NCBI GenBank assembly: GCA_965205915.1
Contig: OZ242191.1
Coordinates: forward strand, 186,001 to 250,000
DNA from: VXMO01 sp965205915
Lineage (GTDB): Bacteria; Chloroflexota; Dehalococcoidia; UBA6926
Length of the DNA stretch: 64,000 nucleotides
Direction: 5' to 3'
Part shown: piece by piece, positions 34,031-45,500 of the stretch
How the letters are laid out: each line of letters begins with the position of its first letter
How positions within the stretch are numbered: position 1 is the stretch's first letter
Program-made: the position numbers and the translations under genes
Notes under the pieces: generated by a model
The model's database searches: none
Told to the model about the DNA's origin: nothing
What the model saw: the letters and a program-made list of their open reading frames with translations, nothing else

Positions 34031-36570
34031 TCCGCCAGTGCTCGAATCACGGAACTTACTGTATCGGTCTTTGTGACGTCCAGCAGTTGGAATCCGGCTC
34101 TGTTCAATAGGGCGGTAAACTGCTGCTCATTCCGCTCCTGTCCGCCCGTCATCACAAGCATGTTGAGATCCAGCAGCCCACCGGACGGGGCACTGTCATC
34201 AAGAACCATTTCAAGAATGTAGAGACAGCCACCGGATGGCATCGCTCTGTGCGCCTGCTTTAGGATTCGAAACGCGTCGCCATCATTCCAATCGTGGAGC
34301 ACGCGGGCGAGGACGACCGTTTCTGACTTCATCGGCCACTCATTGAACAGGTCACCGGCGATGAATTCGCACCTGCCCTCAACGTCCTCCGGTGGCGCGG
34401 CTATGCCAATGACTTCCGGCCTGTCCATGACTGTTGCCGTCAACCGGGGGTGTGCTCGCAGGAGGGCGAACGACAACTCACCTGTCCCCCCACCGGCATC
34501 CAGAATCGAACCACAGAATTCGAGGTCGATAGCACTTGCCAGTTTCTCGTAATCATGGCGGGCATACGATGCCATCGCCGAGTGATAACTCTCTAAGGCG
34601 GCTCCATCATTTATCAGTTGGTCAAAGTAGCTCGTGCCTTGGCCGCCTCGCTTGCCTGGCGTCCCGTCCCTGGACACCTCAATGAGATGATTCCAGGCGT
34701 CGTAGCTGTCCCGCCCCCAGTGGACAGCGGCATCCGCCATCGAGGAGGAATGTTCTCGAAGGAGAAGCTCGCCCCTCTCAGTGGCTCGGTAGCTGCCCTG
34801 CCCGTCCGGGTTGACGAGCCCAAGTTCCTGTAGGGCTCGCAAGAGACGCCCGCCCATTGACGACGCGAGGCCACATTTTCGATTAAGCTCCTCGCCGGAC
34901 GCGGGTAGCGCTTCAAATACACCAACCTCCACCGCAGCTCGTATGACTTGCGTGCGCCAGTGGCCAACCATGTCGCCGGACAATTCCTCCAGCGACGAAC
35001 GGAGGGGCGCCCTTAGACCGAGAATTGTCATGCCGGACTCATCTATCACGGACAGTGAGCCATCCTGCCATTCCACCCGTGCCTGCCCGTTGTAGAAGGG
35101 CTCCACCGACGTGAAGCGGCGAGAATAGATTGCTTCGCCATTGAGGTTCACGTGAAGCCAGCCTTGTTCGTCACGAGCGCGGGCATGACCCTTGTGATAA
35201 ACATCCAGATCAAGGAACCATCGGTTATGCAGCAGGTTGCCCCGTGTGTCTATGTGGGTGTGCTTGCCGTCATCCCGCTGAACAACGGCGATGCCATCGC
35301 GAAAATCTCCCACATAGCGGTACCGTTGCGGGTATGCCGGTGACCCGTCCCCCGTGATATGGAAGTATTGTCCCTGCCCGACCCTCACAGGACAATGGCC
35401 GTTCTGAAAGTTGCCGCACCAGGAATACCGTTCCTTGTAAAGAGGTGTGCCATCGGCAAGGATGTGAAACCACCCGTCCTCGGCATCAACCGCTGCGCGT
35501 CCTTCATAAGACCCGAATGTCCTACGGAAGCGTGATTCGTAGGCTGACCGCCCATCGGGAGTTACGTGATAGGCGCCAGAATCATCGATGATCGGTGCAA
35601 GGCCCGGTTCGTGAAACTTGAGAACTTCGTGAAACCGAGCCGCATACAATGGCTGCCCATTTTCGCCGTTGACGTGATGTGTACCTTGCGGTGCGACCTT
35701 GCTGGTCTTCCAGTCATCAGTCCAGCGGGAAAAGTGAAAATAGGGTGATGCGTTATCGTAACGAATGTCCTCGGTGACATGCGGCACACGAAGAGAAGCC
35801 TGTCCCCTCGTGAGACGACTAAGGTACTCGACCACCTCGTCTGTTTCGCCTTCGCCGATTTGATCCCCTGCGGCCCGCCTTGCATGAACCCAGATTGCTC
35901 TGCGGTGAAATGCCCAGTCGGGATTCCAGGGGCCTCGCTCAAGTAGAGCAGCCAGACTCCTGAATTCCAGGTACCAGGTTGCGCGTGGTCGTTCGGACGA
36001 ATTGGGTTCGGAGTAATGAAGAACGTGAACGTTGTGAATAACAACGTCGCCAGCGTGTGTGGTGACGGGTACGAACTGGTCTTTGCAGTCTCTTAGTATC
36101 GCGGCGACCGTGTCCGTGGTCACCGGCCCGAGATGATGGCTGCCGGGCAAGAAGTAGACAGGATTCTCGCTATCGTCGTGCAGGGAAATGCCCAGGCTGT
36201 GGATGGTCTGCCGCGCCGGGTCAAGCCCAATGTCCTGGTGCGCCCCAACCTCTTCCCCTACAAGTGGCATCTTGATGAGCAGGTCTTCCCAGGTGAGCAC
36301 CGAGTCCTTAGCGGGCAGAAGTTGATCAACGATGTCACTGATTTCCGAGCGGCCCAGCGCCGCCATGAATTCAGGGTACTTGTCGAGAGCGTACGCGAGT
36401 TTCAGGGGCACGCCTTCCGGTGTTCGAACCAGATCCTCTGATTCCGAATAGTCGTTCACAGACCCCAAGGCAAGTCGGGCTAGAATTTCGACTATGTCCG
36501 ACGGGAGCACATCTGTTATGTGTACGAAACCGTCACGTTCCAGTTGAGTCTTCCACGTTCGGTCGATCAT
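34027..36570 (-). CDS. PhyH dioxygenase-WG repeat-O-methyltransferase fusion
   Basis: An 847-residue three-part protein. Residues 1-230 form a phytanoyl-CoA dioxygenase-like Fe(II)/2-oxoglutarate enzyme: GAHQDIGLD gives H111 and D113, VVIHNVHVLHYSEPN the distal His, and ERPRATWYLEF the 2-oxoglutarate Arg. Residues of about 300-520 are five or so WG-type repeats (DGxxHIxxDGxPxYxxRYxxxGxFxxG pattern). Residues of about 525-847 are an SAM-dependent O-methyltransferase of the plant/caffeate-OMT-like group: a dimerisation domain, LDAGGGTGELSFALL, and ARVLHDWNDGDAFRIL with the catalytic His region. The ATG follows GGAGAAGCGAG. The likely role is oxidation and methylation of a tethered product of the radical SAM/glycosyltransferase operon. 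Confidence 0.88.
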   Translation of the reverse strand: MIDRTWKTQLERDGFVHITDVLPSDIVEILARLALGSVNDYSESEDLVRTPEGVPLKLAYALDKYPEFMAALGRSEISDIVDQLLPAKDSVLTWEDLLIKMPLVGEEVGAHQDIGLDPARQTIHSLGISLHDDSENPVYFLPGSHHLGPVTTDTVAAILRDCKDQFVPVTTHAGDVVIHNVHVLHYSEPNSSERPRATWYLEFRSLAALLERGPWNPDWAFHRRAIWVHARRAAGDQIGEGETDEVVEYLSRLTRGQASLRVPHVTEDIRYDNASPYFHFSRWTDDWKTSKVAPQGTHHVNGENGQPLYAARFHEVLKFHEPGLAPIIDDSGAYHVTPDGRSAYESRFRRTFGSYEGRAAVDAEDGWFHILADGTPLYKERYSWCGNFQNGHCPVRVGQGQYFHITGDGSPAYPQRYRYVGDFRDGIAVVQRDDGKHTHIDTRGNLLHNRWFLDLDVYHKGHARARDEQGWLHVNLNGEAIYSRRFTSVEPFYNGQARVEWQDGSLSVIDESGMTILGLRAPLRSSLEELSGDMVGHWRTQVIRAAVEVGVFEALPASGEELNRKCGLASSMGGRLLRALQELGLVNPDGQGSYRATERGELLLREHSSSMADAAVHWGRDSYDAWNHLIEVSRDGTPGKRGGQGTSYFDQLINDGAALESYHSAMASYARHDYEKLASAIDLEFCGSILDAGGGTGELSFALLRAHPRLTATVMDRPEVIGIAAPPEDVEGRCEFIAGDLFNEWPMKSETVVLARVLHDWNDGDAFRILKQAHRAMPSGGCLYILEMVLDDSAPSGGLLDLNMLVMTGGQERNEQQFTALLNRAGFQLLDVTKTDTVSSVIRALAE

Positions 36571-36610
36571 CTCGCTTCTCCGTCATCAGCGCAATTCGCA
36601 CGTTCTTTGC

Positions 36611-37663
36611 TCATTCCATTGGTGGCCGCCGCATGTTGCAGCCCTGGCACAGCGGCCGCTCCAGGTAATTCGCCTGCAAATCCTTGTAGGCGGGGCTGGC
36701 CCAAATGTCTGAGATGTCGATGTCCTGTAGGTTTCCGAAGTCGCCCAGTGAACGTCGCAGCACGTCCGGCGCGCAACATGGATTATATCGGCCATCCGAC
36801 GCCACCCACGCCTCCTTCCCCAGGAAGGGGCACACTGCGTCAGGAGCGATATTGCCATCGCCGTGTTCATCCAGTCGGAAGATGTTCTCCAACAGAACTC
36901 TTTGGCCATTGGCCAGTCGATACTTCTCGGCCGCCTCATACGCCTCATCAACGACGGTGTTCCAGCGGGAGATGGCTTCCGGATTTCGACGCATCGACTG
37001 ACCATGAATTTCCTTAAAGTGCGCCCAAAGATGGTGTCCCTTGACTCGGTCCACCCCCAACTCAGCAGCCAGTTTCACAACGTCTGGGAGTTCGGCAATG
37101 TTGACCTCCATGAACGTTAATTGAAAGGTGACTCGACAGTAATTTCCGCCACCTGCCACATACTCGTCCCGCACAGCAACAAAAGTCCGAACGTTCTCGA
37201 CAACTCTCTCCCAATTCGTGCCGAGCATGACGCGCTCTTGCGTCTCTTTGGTGGCGCCGTTCCAGGAAATTTTGACATCTGACGCCACCGGAACGATTCG
37301 CTCAGCCCAAGCCTGTGGCCCACGCTGAGGGAACGTCCCGTTCGTCGTCAGATTCATCTTCACGTCGTATTCGGCGCACAGGTCGAGGATCTCGTCGAAG
37401 TGCCGATAGACCAGCGGCTCGCCCATCGTGGAAGGGATGATCTCTCGCAGTGGGGTCCCCACAGAATCTGCGAGTACCCGTCGAATCAGCTCAATATCCA
37501 TCCTCCGTTTCGAGCGTCCTTCGGCGATTCTATCCTTCTGCGTAGAACTGAACGGTGAATGATCCTCGCACATGATGCAGTGGAGGTTGCAGTCGTCCGG
37601 GTTCGTATCGAACGTTATTCGCCATGGGCCGGGGCGTTCAGCAGAAACAGCAGTGTTATCCAT
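36611..37663 (-). CDS. Radical SAM/SPASM protein
   Basis: About 350 residues from ATG 37663. DDCNLHCIMCEDHSP carries the CxxxCxxC radical SAM cluster site, and LTTNGTF and VKISWNGAT are family strands. A C-terminal SPASM-like domain has CPFLGKEAWVASDGRYNPCC and LCQGCNMRR for auxiliary Fe-S clusters. Such enzymes modify peptides, sugars or other small molecules. ATG 37663 lies inside the last codons of the glycosyltransferase (ATGGATAA) after GGAGGAG. The longer frame to 37717 only overlaps that gene. It lies 40 bases before the PhyH fusion gene in the same operon. No RiPP precursor ORF was recognised nearby. Confidence 0.88.
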   Translation of the reverse strand: MDNTAVSAERPGPWRITFDTNPDDCNLHCIMCEDHSPFSSTQKDRIAEGRSKRRMDIELIRRVLADSVGTPLREIIPSTMGEPLVYRHFDEILDLCAEYDVKMNLTTNGTFPQRGPQAWAERIVPVASDVKISWNGATKETQERVMLGTNWERVVENVRTFVAVRDEYVAGGGNYCRVTFQLTFMEVNIAELPDVVKLAAELGVDRVKGHHLWAHFKEIHGQSMRRNPEAISRWNTVVDEAYEAAEKYRLANGQRVLLENIFRLDEHGDGNIAPDAVCPFLGKEAWVASDGRYNPCCAPDVLRRSLGDFGNLQDIDISDIWASPAYKDLQANYLERPLCQGCNMRRPPME

Positions 37664-38975
37664 CGGTGTGCTCCTCCCTGCCCGAGAGCAGATTCTCGTA
37701 AATCCTCTCGATCTCAAGCGTGTGTTCAGTCATGTCGATTACATTGCCGTCTTCAGACTGCAAATAGCCCCGTCTACCCAGGCGTCGCGCCAATTCAGGG
37801 TTATCCGCAAGTCGTTGCATCTGTTTGCTGAGCGAGACAGGATCGCGATGCTCGAAGAGCAGACCGTTTTCCTCGTGATGCACATATTCCGCCATCCCTC
37901 CGTAGTCCGCGGTGATCACGGGCACGCCGGCTTGCAATGCTTCGTGGATGACGAGCGGCGAGTTTTCCGCCCAGATTGATGGCACAACTATGGCGTCGCA
38001 ACGATTGAAGACGTCTCCCATGATGTTGGCATTCTCATACTCGCCCATCCACTGCACGCGTTCACCTGCAGCACGTGGAAGCGCATTGGCTCTTACCCGC
38101 AAGCTAGCTGACTCTGCGCCTCTGTCCCTTCCCCAAATACGCAGTTGGGCATCGCCAGCGACCCGGCCAAATGCCTCGATGAGGTGGTCGACGCCCTTTG
38201 CCGGAATGTGGGTCCCGATGTAGCCGAACGTGACGGGTTCCCCGCCGGCCCTGTCGCGTCCACCTAGGCGGCCGCGGTGAAAGCCGTAGTCGAGATACAT
38301 GAGCTTGTTTTCCGGTAGACCGAATTCGTCCCGAAAGCGCCCCAGCAGATACCGGGACGGCGCAATGAATACGTCAACGGCATCGCATGCCTCTCGAACA
38401 TGCCCCATTCGCCTACCGACCCATCCCGTCCAATACTCAACGTCAGTCTCCCGGGCCTCCGCGTCGCCGCCAAAGTACCGGGCGTAGCAGTGAACCGCGC
38501 ATTTGCGATCATCTTGTCCGTCACAGAGCGCCCAATTGTCTGACGGGTCTTCTGGATACAACTGGATGAATTGGCCTCGCGGACACATTAGCCAATAGTC
38601 GTGCAGTGTAAAGACGATAGGAATTCCGCGACGCCGCGCCTGGAACACTAATGACGTTGACAGGTGATTCAGGTGGCCGACATGAACCACGTCCGGCTGC
38701 AATCGATCGAGCAGCCCGTCGAACATTTCGTCCACCTCGGAATGGCTGTATCCGTCCCGCGCCCGCGCCATGTTAATCACGTGGAGAATGATCCGCGGGT
38801 CGGCCGGGTCGACATCTGTTTCCATCGCGTATTCCGGCAAGAAAATGTTCTCTTGCCGAGTGAAGACGTGAACCTCATGCCGATCAGCGAGGGCCTGGGC
38901 AAGTCCCTGCGTGTAAACCTCAGACCCGGCGTTATACCGCATCGGGTACCCATGGATGACTTGGAGGATTTTCAT
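37656..38975 (-). CDS. GT4-family glycosyltransferase
   Basis: About 439 residues with the GT-B fold. The start MKILQVIHGYPMRYNAGSEV is the typical N-terminal acceptor domain, HDYWLMCPRG is a common GT4 stretch, and FGYIGTHIPAKGVDHLIEAF opens the donor domain. The donor-site motif is SIWAENSPLVIHEALQAGVP with the E-x7-E pattern. A Cys-rich insert (CDGQDDRKCAVHCYARYF) is seen in several GT4 enzymes that act on cell-surface glycans. ATG 38975 is used; the frame extends to 39014. It is the first gene of the GT-rSAM-PhyH/OMT-phosphatase operon. Confidence 0.9.
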   Translation of the reverse strand: MKILQVIHGYPMRYNAGSEVYTQGLAQALADRHEVHVFTRQENIFLPEYAMETDVDPADPRIILHVINMARARDGYSHSEVDEMFDGLLDRLQPDVVHVGHLNHLSTSLVFQARRRGIPIVFTLHDYWLMCPRGQFIQLYPEDPSDNWALCDGQDDRKCAVHCYARYFGGDAEARETDVEYWTGWVGRRMGHVREACDAVDVFIAPSRYLLGRFRDEFGLPENKLMYLDYGFHRGRLGGRDRAGGEPVTFGYIGTHIPAKGVDHLIEAFGRVAGDAQLRIWGRDRGAESASLRVRANALPRAAGERVQWMGEYENANIMGDVFNRCDAIVVPSIWAENSPLVIHEALQAGVPVITADYGGMAEYVHHEENGLLFEHRDPVSLSKQMQRLADNPELARRLGRRGYLQSEDGNVIDMTEHTLEIERIYENLLSGREEHTDG

Positions 38976-39124
38976 GGTAGCGATACTGGAGGAATTCCTT
39001 CTTGACTGCGGCAATCATGCCGCATCCGGAGCCGGGCCTCAAGGTCGCCCCTACCACAAAGCGAATCTTCGCTCCGCAGCGACTTCCTGATTGTCGTGTG
39101 TGTCACCGTGTTGCTGCTACATCA

Positions 39125-39169
39125 CTGAAACACCCGCTCAGTTCGCAGTATTGACTGCTTTCGCCCACC
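39125..39169. repeat. Dispersed repeat B, copy 2
   Basis: CTGAAACACCCGCTCAGTTC followed by GCAGTATTGACTGCTTTCGC and CCACC. It is nearly identical to the copy at 55961-56005. Repeat A follows 32 bases later. Confidence 0.65.
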
Positions 39170-39201
39170 CAAACCGCCAGTCCCAAGTCATCTCGCATCG
39201 C

Positions 39202-39267
39202 AAAGGTTCGCACTGCGGTCCTGGCAGGGGTATACCTGCTTTCTCCAGTGCGTCTATCGTTTGACTT
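39202..39267. repeat. Dispersed repeat A, copy 1
   Basis: AAAGGTTCGCACTGCGGTCC, then TGGCAGGGGTATACCTGC, then TTTCTCCAGTG and GTTTGACTT. GCAGG/CCTGC arms around a six-base loop could form a short hairpin followed by T residues. Related copies lie near 45.9, 51.3 and 55.9 kb. Confidence 0.65.
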
Positions 39268-39503
39268 GCGTTTACTGATTCGCGCTTACGGTCGAGTGGG
39301 GCCGTTGCAGCGTCTGCACGGTATCTCATTATTGCGTGTAAAAGAGACTGACCTCAGCCCATGTGCCCTTTCTACGGTTGATCCTCATCCTCTCATCAAG
39401 GGCGCATTGTTTGTCTCTGGCTTACCAAGGACTTCTGCGTATACTTCCGTTTTAGGGGTTCAGGGTGGCGACCACACTCTTCCGCGAGAGGAGCTAGATC
39501 AAA

Positions 39504-42500
39504 ATGTCCAGGCGCTCCTTGAGTTTGTTGGTGGTCATCCTGGTCATCGCTGCCGTGGCGCTCGTTTTCATCTTGTCGCGTGGTTCGCAACCGGCGGAAG
39601 CTCCCCTGCCAACGCCCGTCTCAGATCTCACATCGACGGCCACGGTCACAGCCACGTCAAGTCCGAGCCCTGTTCCAACAAGTTCTCCAGAGCCTTTACC
39701 TACCTCACAGCCAACGTCTACGCCAACGCCCAGCCCGACGCCGGACGTCCAGTTTGTCGCGGTGAGCAACGGGGCGTTCCACACTTGCGCACTTCGGATT
39801 GACGGGGCTCCCAAGTGTTGGGGCGAGAACAGCATGGGCCAGGCATCGCCACCAGAAGAGGAGCTGCTAGTCGCCATCAGCAGCGGATACTCGCACACAT
39901 GCGGGCTGCGGGCGGACGGCTCGGCGATATGTTGGGGTGACGATGAGGATGGTCAAGCTTCTCCGCCAATGGGAGAGCAATTCGCATCAATCAGCGCCGG
40001 CATTTCCCATACGTGCGGCCTGCAAGAAGATGGCAGCCCGATTTGCTGGGGCAACGACGGGAGCGGACAATCGTCCCCGCCGGAAGGTGAACTGTTGACG
40101 GCGATTGCCAGCGGAGGGCCGCACACCTGCGGGCTGAGGGAGGACGGCACGGCGGTTTGCTGGGGGCAGCAGCCGCAAAACATGGGCGGCTTCGCAGGAG
40201 GGTGGAATGAGACCCCGGAAGGCGAGTTCTTCGCGCTTGATGCTGCGGGTGGCTATACGTGTGCGATCAGTCAGGATACCTCTCCGGTGTGTTGGGGCGG
40301 TTGGTCGGATGTTAGTTTTGGAGGACAGTATCCGTCATCGTATGCCGGGCGTCTGACCACAATTAGTGTCTCAGGCGGACAGGGCTGCGGCTTGTGGGAG
40401 AATGGCACGCCGTATTGTTGGGGTGTCATCCTCCATCCCTACCCTACCAGCGACAGATTCTCGGAAATCAGCGTAGGGCTAGACCATATATGCGCCATCC
40501 GCAAGGCCACAGGCGCGATCGTTTGTTGGGGTGACGACGAGCACGGGCAGGCAACGCCGCCTCTCGGTGAACGGTTTGTTGGCCCGGAGCCCGAGCCGGA
40601 AGAGCCTCCACCACCGACCGTTCCCCTTGTTTCCATCAGCAGTGGTGAAAAGCATGTCTGTGGCCTCGACGAGAACGAGAACATCCACTGTTGGGGGAAC
40701 AACGAATACCATCGCTCGACACCCCCGCCAGGCGAGCGGTTCATGCACGTGAGCGCCGGCGAGGATCACACCTGCGGCGTGAGGAATGATGGGTCGATTG
40801 TCTGCTGGGGAATTGACGCTTACGGGCAGGCATCTCCGCCGGATGGCAATGATTTCGTGTCAGTCAGCAGTGGCGATCAGATCTCCTGCGCGTTGCGGCA
40901 GAATGGCGCGGTCGCATGTTGGGGCAGAGGTGAGGACGATGCAGCGGCCGCTCTGGAAGGTAAGACATTCATTGCAGTTAGCAGCGGTACCAACCACGCC
41001 TGTGGAATACTTGCAGACGGCGGCCCGATGTGCTGGGGTTCCAATCTCTATTCGCAGGCTTCCCCGCCGACAGGCGTGACTCTTCGTTCCATTAGCGCAG
41101 GCTATTTCCATACGTGCGCTCTGACGTTGGACGGCACACCGTTATGTTGGGGCGCCACGATATCCCCGTTCAGCGGCGGACAAACTTCTCCTCCGGAAAA
41201 CGAGCGGTTTTCACAGATCAGCGGTGGCTACTTGCACACATGCGCGTTCAGGGAGGATGGCAGCCCGGTTTGTTGGGGAGGAGAGCCAAGCAGCTTTTGG
41301 AAGGACTACGGGCAGGCCTCACCCATTCCAGGGGAGAGAGTAATCGCAATCAGCAGCAGCCGGAATTTCACATGTGCATTGAGAATAGACGGCTCCCACG
41401 TCTGTTGGGGAGATGCTCCGGGTTCAGGGGCGCCCGGCAGAGTCAGCTTGGAATCGATCGGCAGCAGGACGTTAGCTTCGCTCAGCAACGGTGAGGGTTT
41501 CACCTGCGGGGTCGATATCGACGGCGGCCTTGTGTGCTGGGGTATCAATGAATACGGACAGGCAACACCTCCGGCGGGCGAGACATTCGTTGCCGTTACT
41601 AGTGGCCAGAGACACGCGTGCGGCCTTCGTGAGGACGGCGCTGTCATCTGTTGGGGAGACGATGCTCAGGGGCAGTCATCTCCGCCGGAGGATGCCGTAT
41701 TCATTGCCATCAGCAGCGGATGGACGTACACGTGTGGAATCCTCCAGGATGGCGTCGCCACATGCTGGGGACGTGATCGATATGGGGAAACGAACCCGCC
41801 GCAAGACAGGCGATTCACAGTCATTAGCAGCGGTAGTGGGCATGCCTGCGGGGTGGAAATCGACGGATCGGCGCTGTGCTGGGGCAGGGACGTTCACGGG
41901 CTATTGTCACCACCGGAAGTCAGGCCTTTCACCGCCATTGCCAGTAGTGTAACCCATACCTGCGCTTTGCAGGGCGACGGTCGTCCCGTTTGCTGGGGAG
42001 ACCCCTACGGGCGCGTGACGAATACTCCTCATTTTGAAGAGTTCGTTTCGCTGACGGCCGGCTATCGCTACACCTGCGGAGTCCGAGAAAATGGGACGGT
42101 CACTTGCTGGGGCGAGGGCTCGCCGCTCGCGCCCTCTGACACGACATTCGCCGCGCTGAGCATCGGCGATAGGCACACGTGCGGCATCCGGGACGATGGG
42201 ACTCCCGTCTGCTGGGGTGAGGGGTTCGAAACGGAAACCGTCAGCGCAAGGCATTCCACTTACCAGTCGGTCGCCAATCTGTCGTCCACCGCAATCAGTG
42301 GCGGGACCAAGCATACGTGCGTCCTCCTCGAAGATGGAACACCGGTCTGTTGGACCCAATCGGGTTATGCGTCGTCAAGGTATGGGGTGGAGCGCGTACC
42401 GTACGGCGAGAAGCTGGTTTCGATTAGCAGCGGCGGAGAGCACGCCTGCGGACTGCGGGAGGACGGAACGCCGGTCTGCTGGGGCGCCGATTGGTCCGGC

Positions 42501-45500
42501 CAAACAACTCTCCCTACTGATGAGATATTTGTCCACCTGAGCAGTGGCTACGATCACATGTGTGGTCTGAGGGTAGATGGCACGGCGCTTTGCTGGGGCG
42601 ACAATGAATCCGGACAAGCGTCGCCGCCGGAATTTGAGAGATTCGTTTCTCTCAGCTCAAGCGGTGTTTACCGCACCGAGCACATGTGCGGTCTACAGCA
42701 GGACGGAACTGCGATCTGTTGGGGTGATAACGAGTGGGGCCAGGCAACACCGCCTGAAGGCGTATCTTTCTCAGCAATCAGCGTCGGTCGGAGCTATACA
42801 TGCGGCCTGCGCTCCGATGACCGGACGGCAACCTGTTGGGGACGCGGACAGGAAGGTCGGACGGCTCTTCTGGCGGGAGTGCAATTCTCGACCCTAGCAA
42901 GTGGGGGTAGTCACATTTGTGGTCTCCAGGCGAACGATGGCATCGCCGTCTGTTGGGGATCAAACCGGGGTCCCCTCAGCGGTTTTAGTGGTCAGGCCAC
43001 GCCTCCATATGGGGTCGCGTTCTCAGAAATAGGCGCCACAGAGGATGCAACCTGCGGGATCAAGACTGAAGACTCCAGCGTCATCTGTTGGGGCGCCGGC
43101 TATGAGGTTGATACCTCCGGCTTTATCAGCTACGAGGAGGCTCAGAGCGATTCCTTCGCGTCGATAAGCGCCGGCAATCAACACATTTGCGGTTTGCGGC
43201 CGGATGGGAGCGCGGCGTGCTGGGGAGAAAGCGAGCTTGGCCAAGCCTATCCACCACCGGCGCGTTTTTCTGTCATCAGCAGCGGGGCCATCCATTCTTG
43301 CGGACTACGCGCGTCCGACGGGAAAGCCCTTTGCTGGGGCAGCAATTACCTGCCTGCGAATATCCTCAGTGACTATAGCGCGCAGGCCACGCCACCCAAT
43401 AGTGAGCATTTCACAGCCATCAACGGCGGGCTTGGCCACACATGCGCGCTGCGTGTGGACGGAACAGCGGCTTGCTGGGGTCTGAATGAACATGGCCAGT
43501 CATCACCGCCTAAAAATGAAGTGTTCGAGTCGATTGTGAGTTTCTACGCCATTTCATGTGGACTGCGTGCCGATGCTGTAGCGGTCTGCTGGGGCGACAC
43601 ATACAGCAACGGGGGGTTCACGCAGGAATACGCGGGGATCGCAGAGTTTGGCGCAGGCTATAGCGGAAGCCAAGCCTGCGGGCTACGATCGGATGGCTCT
43701 ACGTTCTGCTGGACACAGGGTTCTCAATCTCAACTGGATCTCCCTCCCGGGGACGAAACGTTCATGGCGATTGCGTCAGGGGCGTCCCACGGCTGTGGCC
43801 TGAGGCCGGATGGATCGGCCGTCTGCTGGGGCGACAATTTCACAAGGAACCGGGGTATTTGGGACGGACGCGCATCTCCGCCGGAGAACGAAACTTTCAC
43901 CGACATCACGGCCGGCGGCGATTTCACATGCGCTCTGCGGGACGACGGCTCACCTTTCTGTTGGGGAAAGGGCTACGACACGCCGGAGCCTGAGCGCCAT
44001 ACGTATCAGTCAATCACCGATGAGAAGTTCGTGGACATCGGAGCAGGGTGGAACTACACATGCGGACTCAGGAAGAACGGCACGGTCGTTTGCTGGGGAG
44101 ATTCGAACATGGGTTACGTGAATACTCGGCTGTGGCCGCCGGAGGGCGAGACGTTCGCTTCCATCAGCGCCGGCAATAACCACGCCTGTGGCCTGCGGGC
44201 CAACGGCACAACCGCATGCTGGGGCAAAAACGTGAACAGAGCCGCGTTCCCGGACAGCGAAGCGCAGCTTGTCACGATGTCCGCCAATCGTTCTACAACC
44301 TGTGGACTGGACTGGCAGGGATTTGCAAAGTGTTGGGGACGGATTGGCAGCGTGTCAGGCCGAGACTATATCCCTGCTCCACCCGCCTCAGAGACATTTG
44401 CCACAATCGATGTTGGCGGCGGTCATGTCTGCGCGCTGGAGGCGGACGGCGCTGCAGTTTGCTGGGGGTACAAGGCAAATGGCAGCGTGGCGGCTCCAGA
44501 AGACAAACGGTTTGCCCGGGTAAGCGCCGGCAGCAGTTTTACTTGTGCCTTGGAGCAGGACGGCTCACCGGTGTGCTGGGGGGCAGAAAGGGAGGAGACC
44601 AACTTCGGACAGGCTGACCCTCCCCTAGAGGAGCGGTTCATCGACATAAGCAGCGGAGACTATCACGTTTGTGGTCTGAGGGAGAACGGGCAAGCGGTCT
44701 GCTGGGGAGCTCAGGACGGAGCCGAATCCACGGGGAACAGTGTGTTTCAGGCGGGTTACGGACAGGCGTCACCGCCCTCCGCCGAGCGATTCACGGATCT
44801 AGTCGGCGGCGCCCACCATACGTGCGGACTGCGACATGATGGCTCCCTGGTGTGCTGGGGCGAGGGTTTTCCGCCGCCGGACCCGGCAGGGAACCCCACC
44901 ACTCCTGCCCCTGCCCTTTCTTCGCCCCTGCCTCTCCCTACTCTTCCTTCGCTTGCGGACGGGGTTGTTCCATCGGATGTTCCCCTTCGCCTACACGGAG
45001 AGATCAGGGTCGATACCTCCAAGGCGGGCAATATTATTTTGGATTGGGCGCAAACAAGATTCAAATGGATCGGCCCGGACGTCACCTTCGATACTGGCCC
45101 TTTCCCTGGAAGCACAAGCGAATTCGCTCTTGATCGTTTCGCCAGAGGAGAAAACGACTTTGCGCTTGTCGACGCGGAGATGAGTGACGAGCAAGTCGCG
45201 GTGGCCGTAAGCCATGGCATCCGCTACGTCCAGGTTCCAATCGGCATGGGGGTCACCAGCATATACACCAGCCCCAATGTCGATTTCGTCGAGTGTCTTA
45301 CCGTTGAACAGTTGCGCACCATCTGGAGTAAAGAATTATTTAGTGTGACGTGGCGTGACATCGACCCGAGCTGGCCGGCGGAGTCCGTAAACCGGGTAAC
45401 CATCCGAAGTTCTGCCTTTATCCGAGCTCTCTCCAAGCTGACTGGCGTTGGCTCCGCATCCTTGCGCTTCGAACAATCATCTCCAACGGTCGCTCATACG

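Larger units (their letters stand above)
38976..39503. other. Intergenic region with two repeat families
   Basis: No gene is supported in these 528 bases between divergent genes. It holds one copy each of repeats B and A (listed separately). Promoters for both sides must lie here, but no convincing hexamer pair was picked out. Confidence 0.4.
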
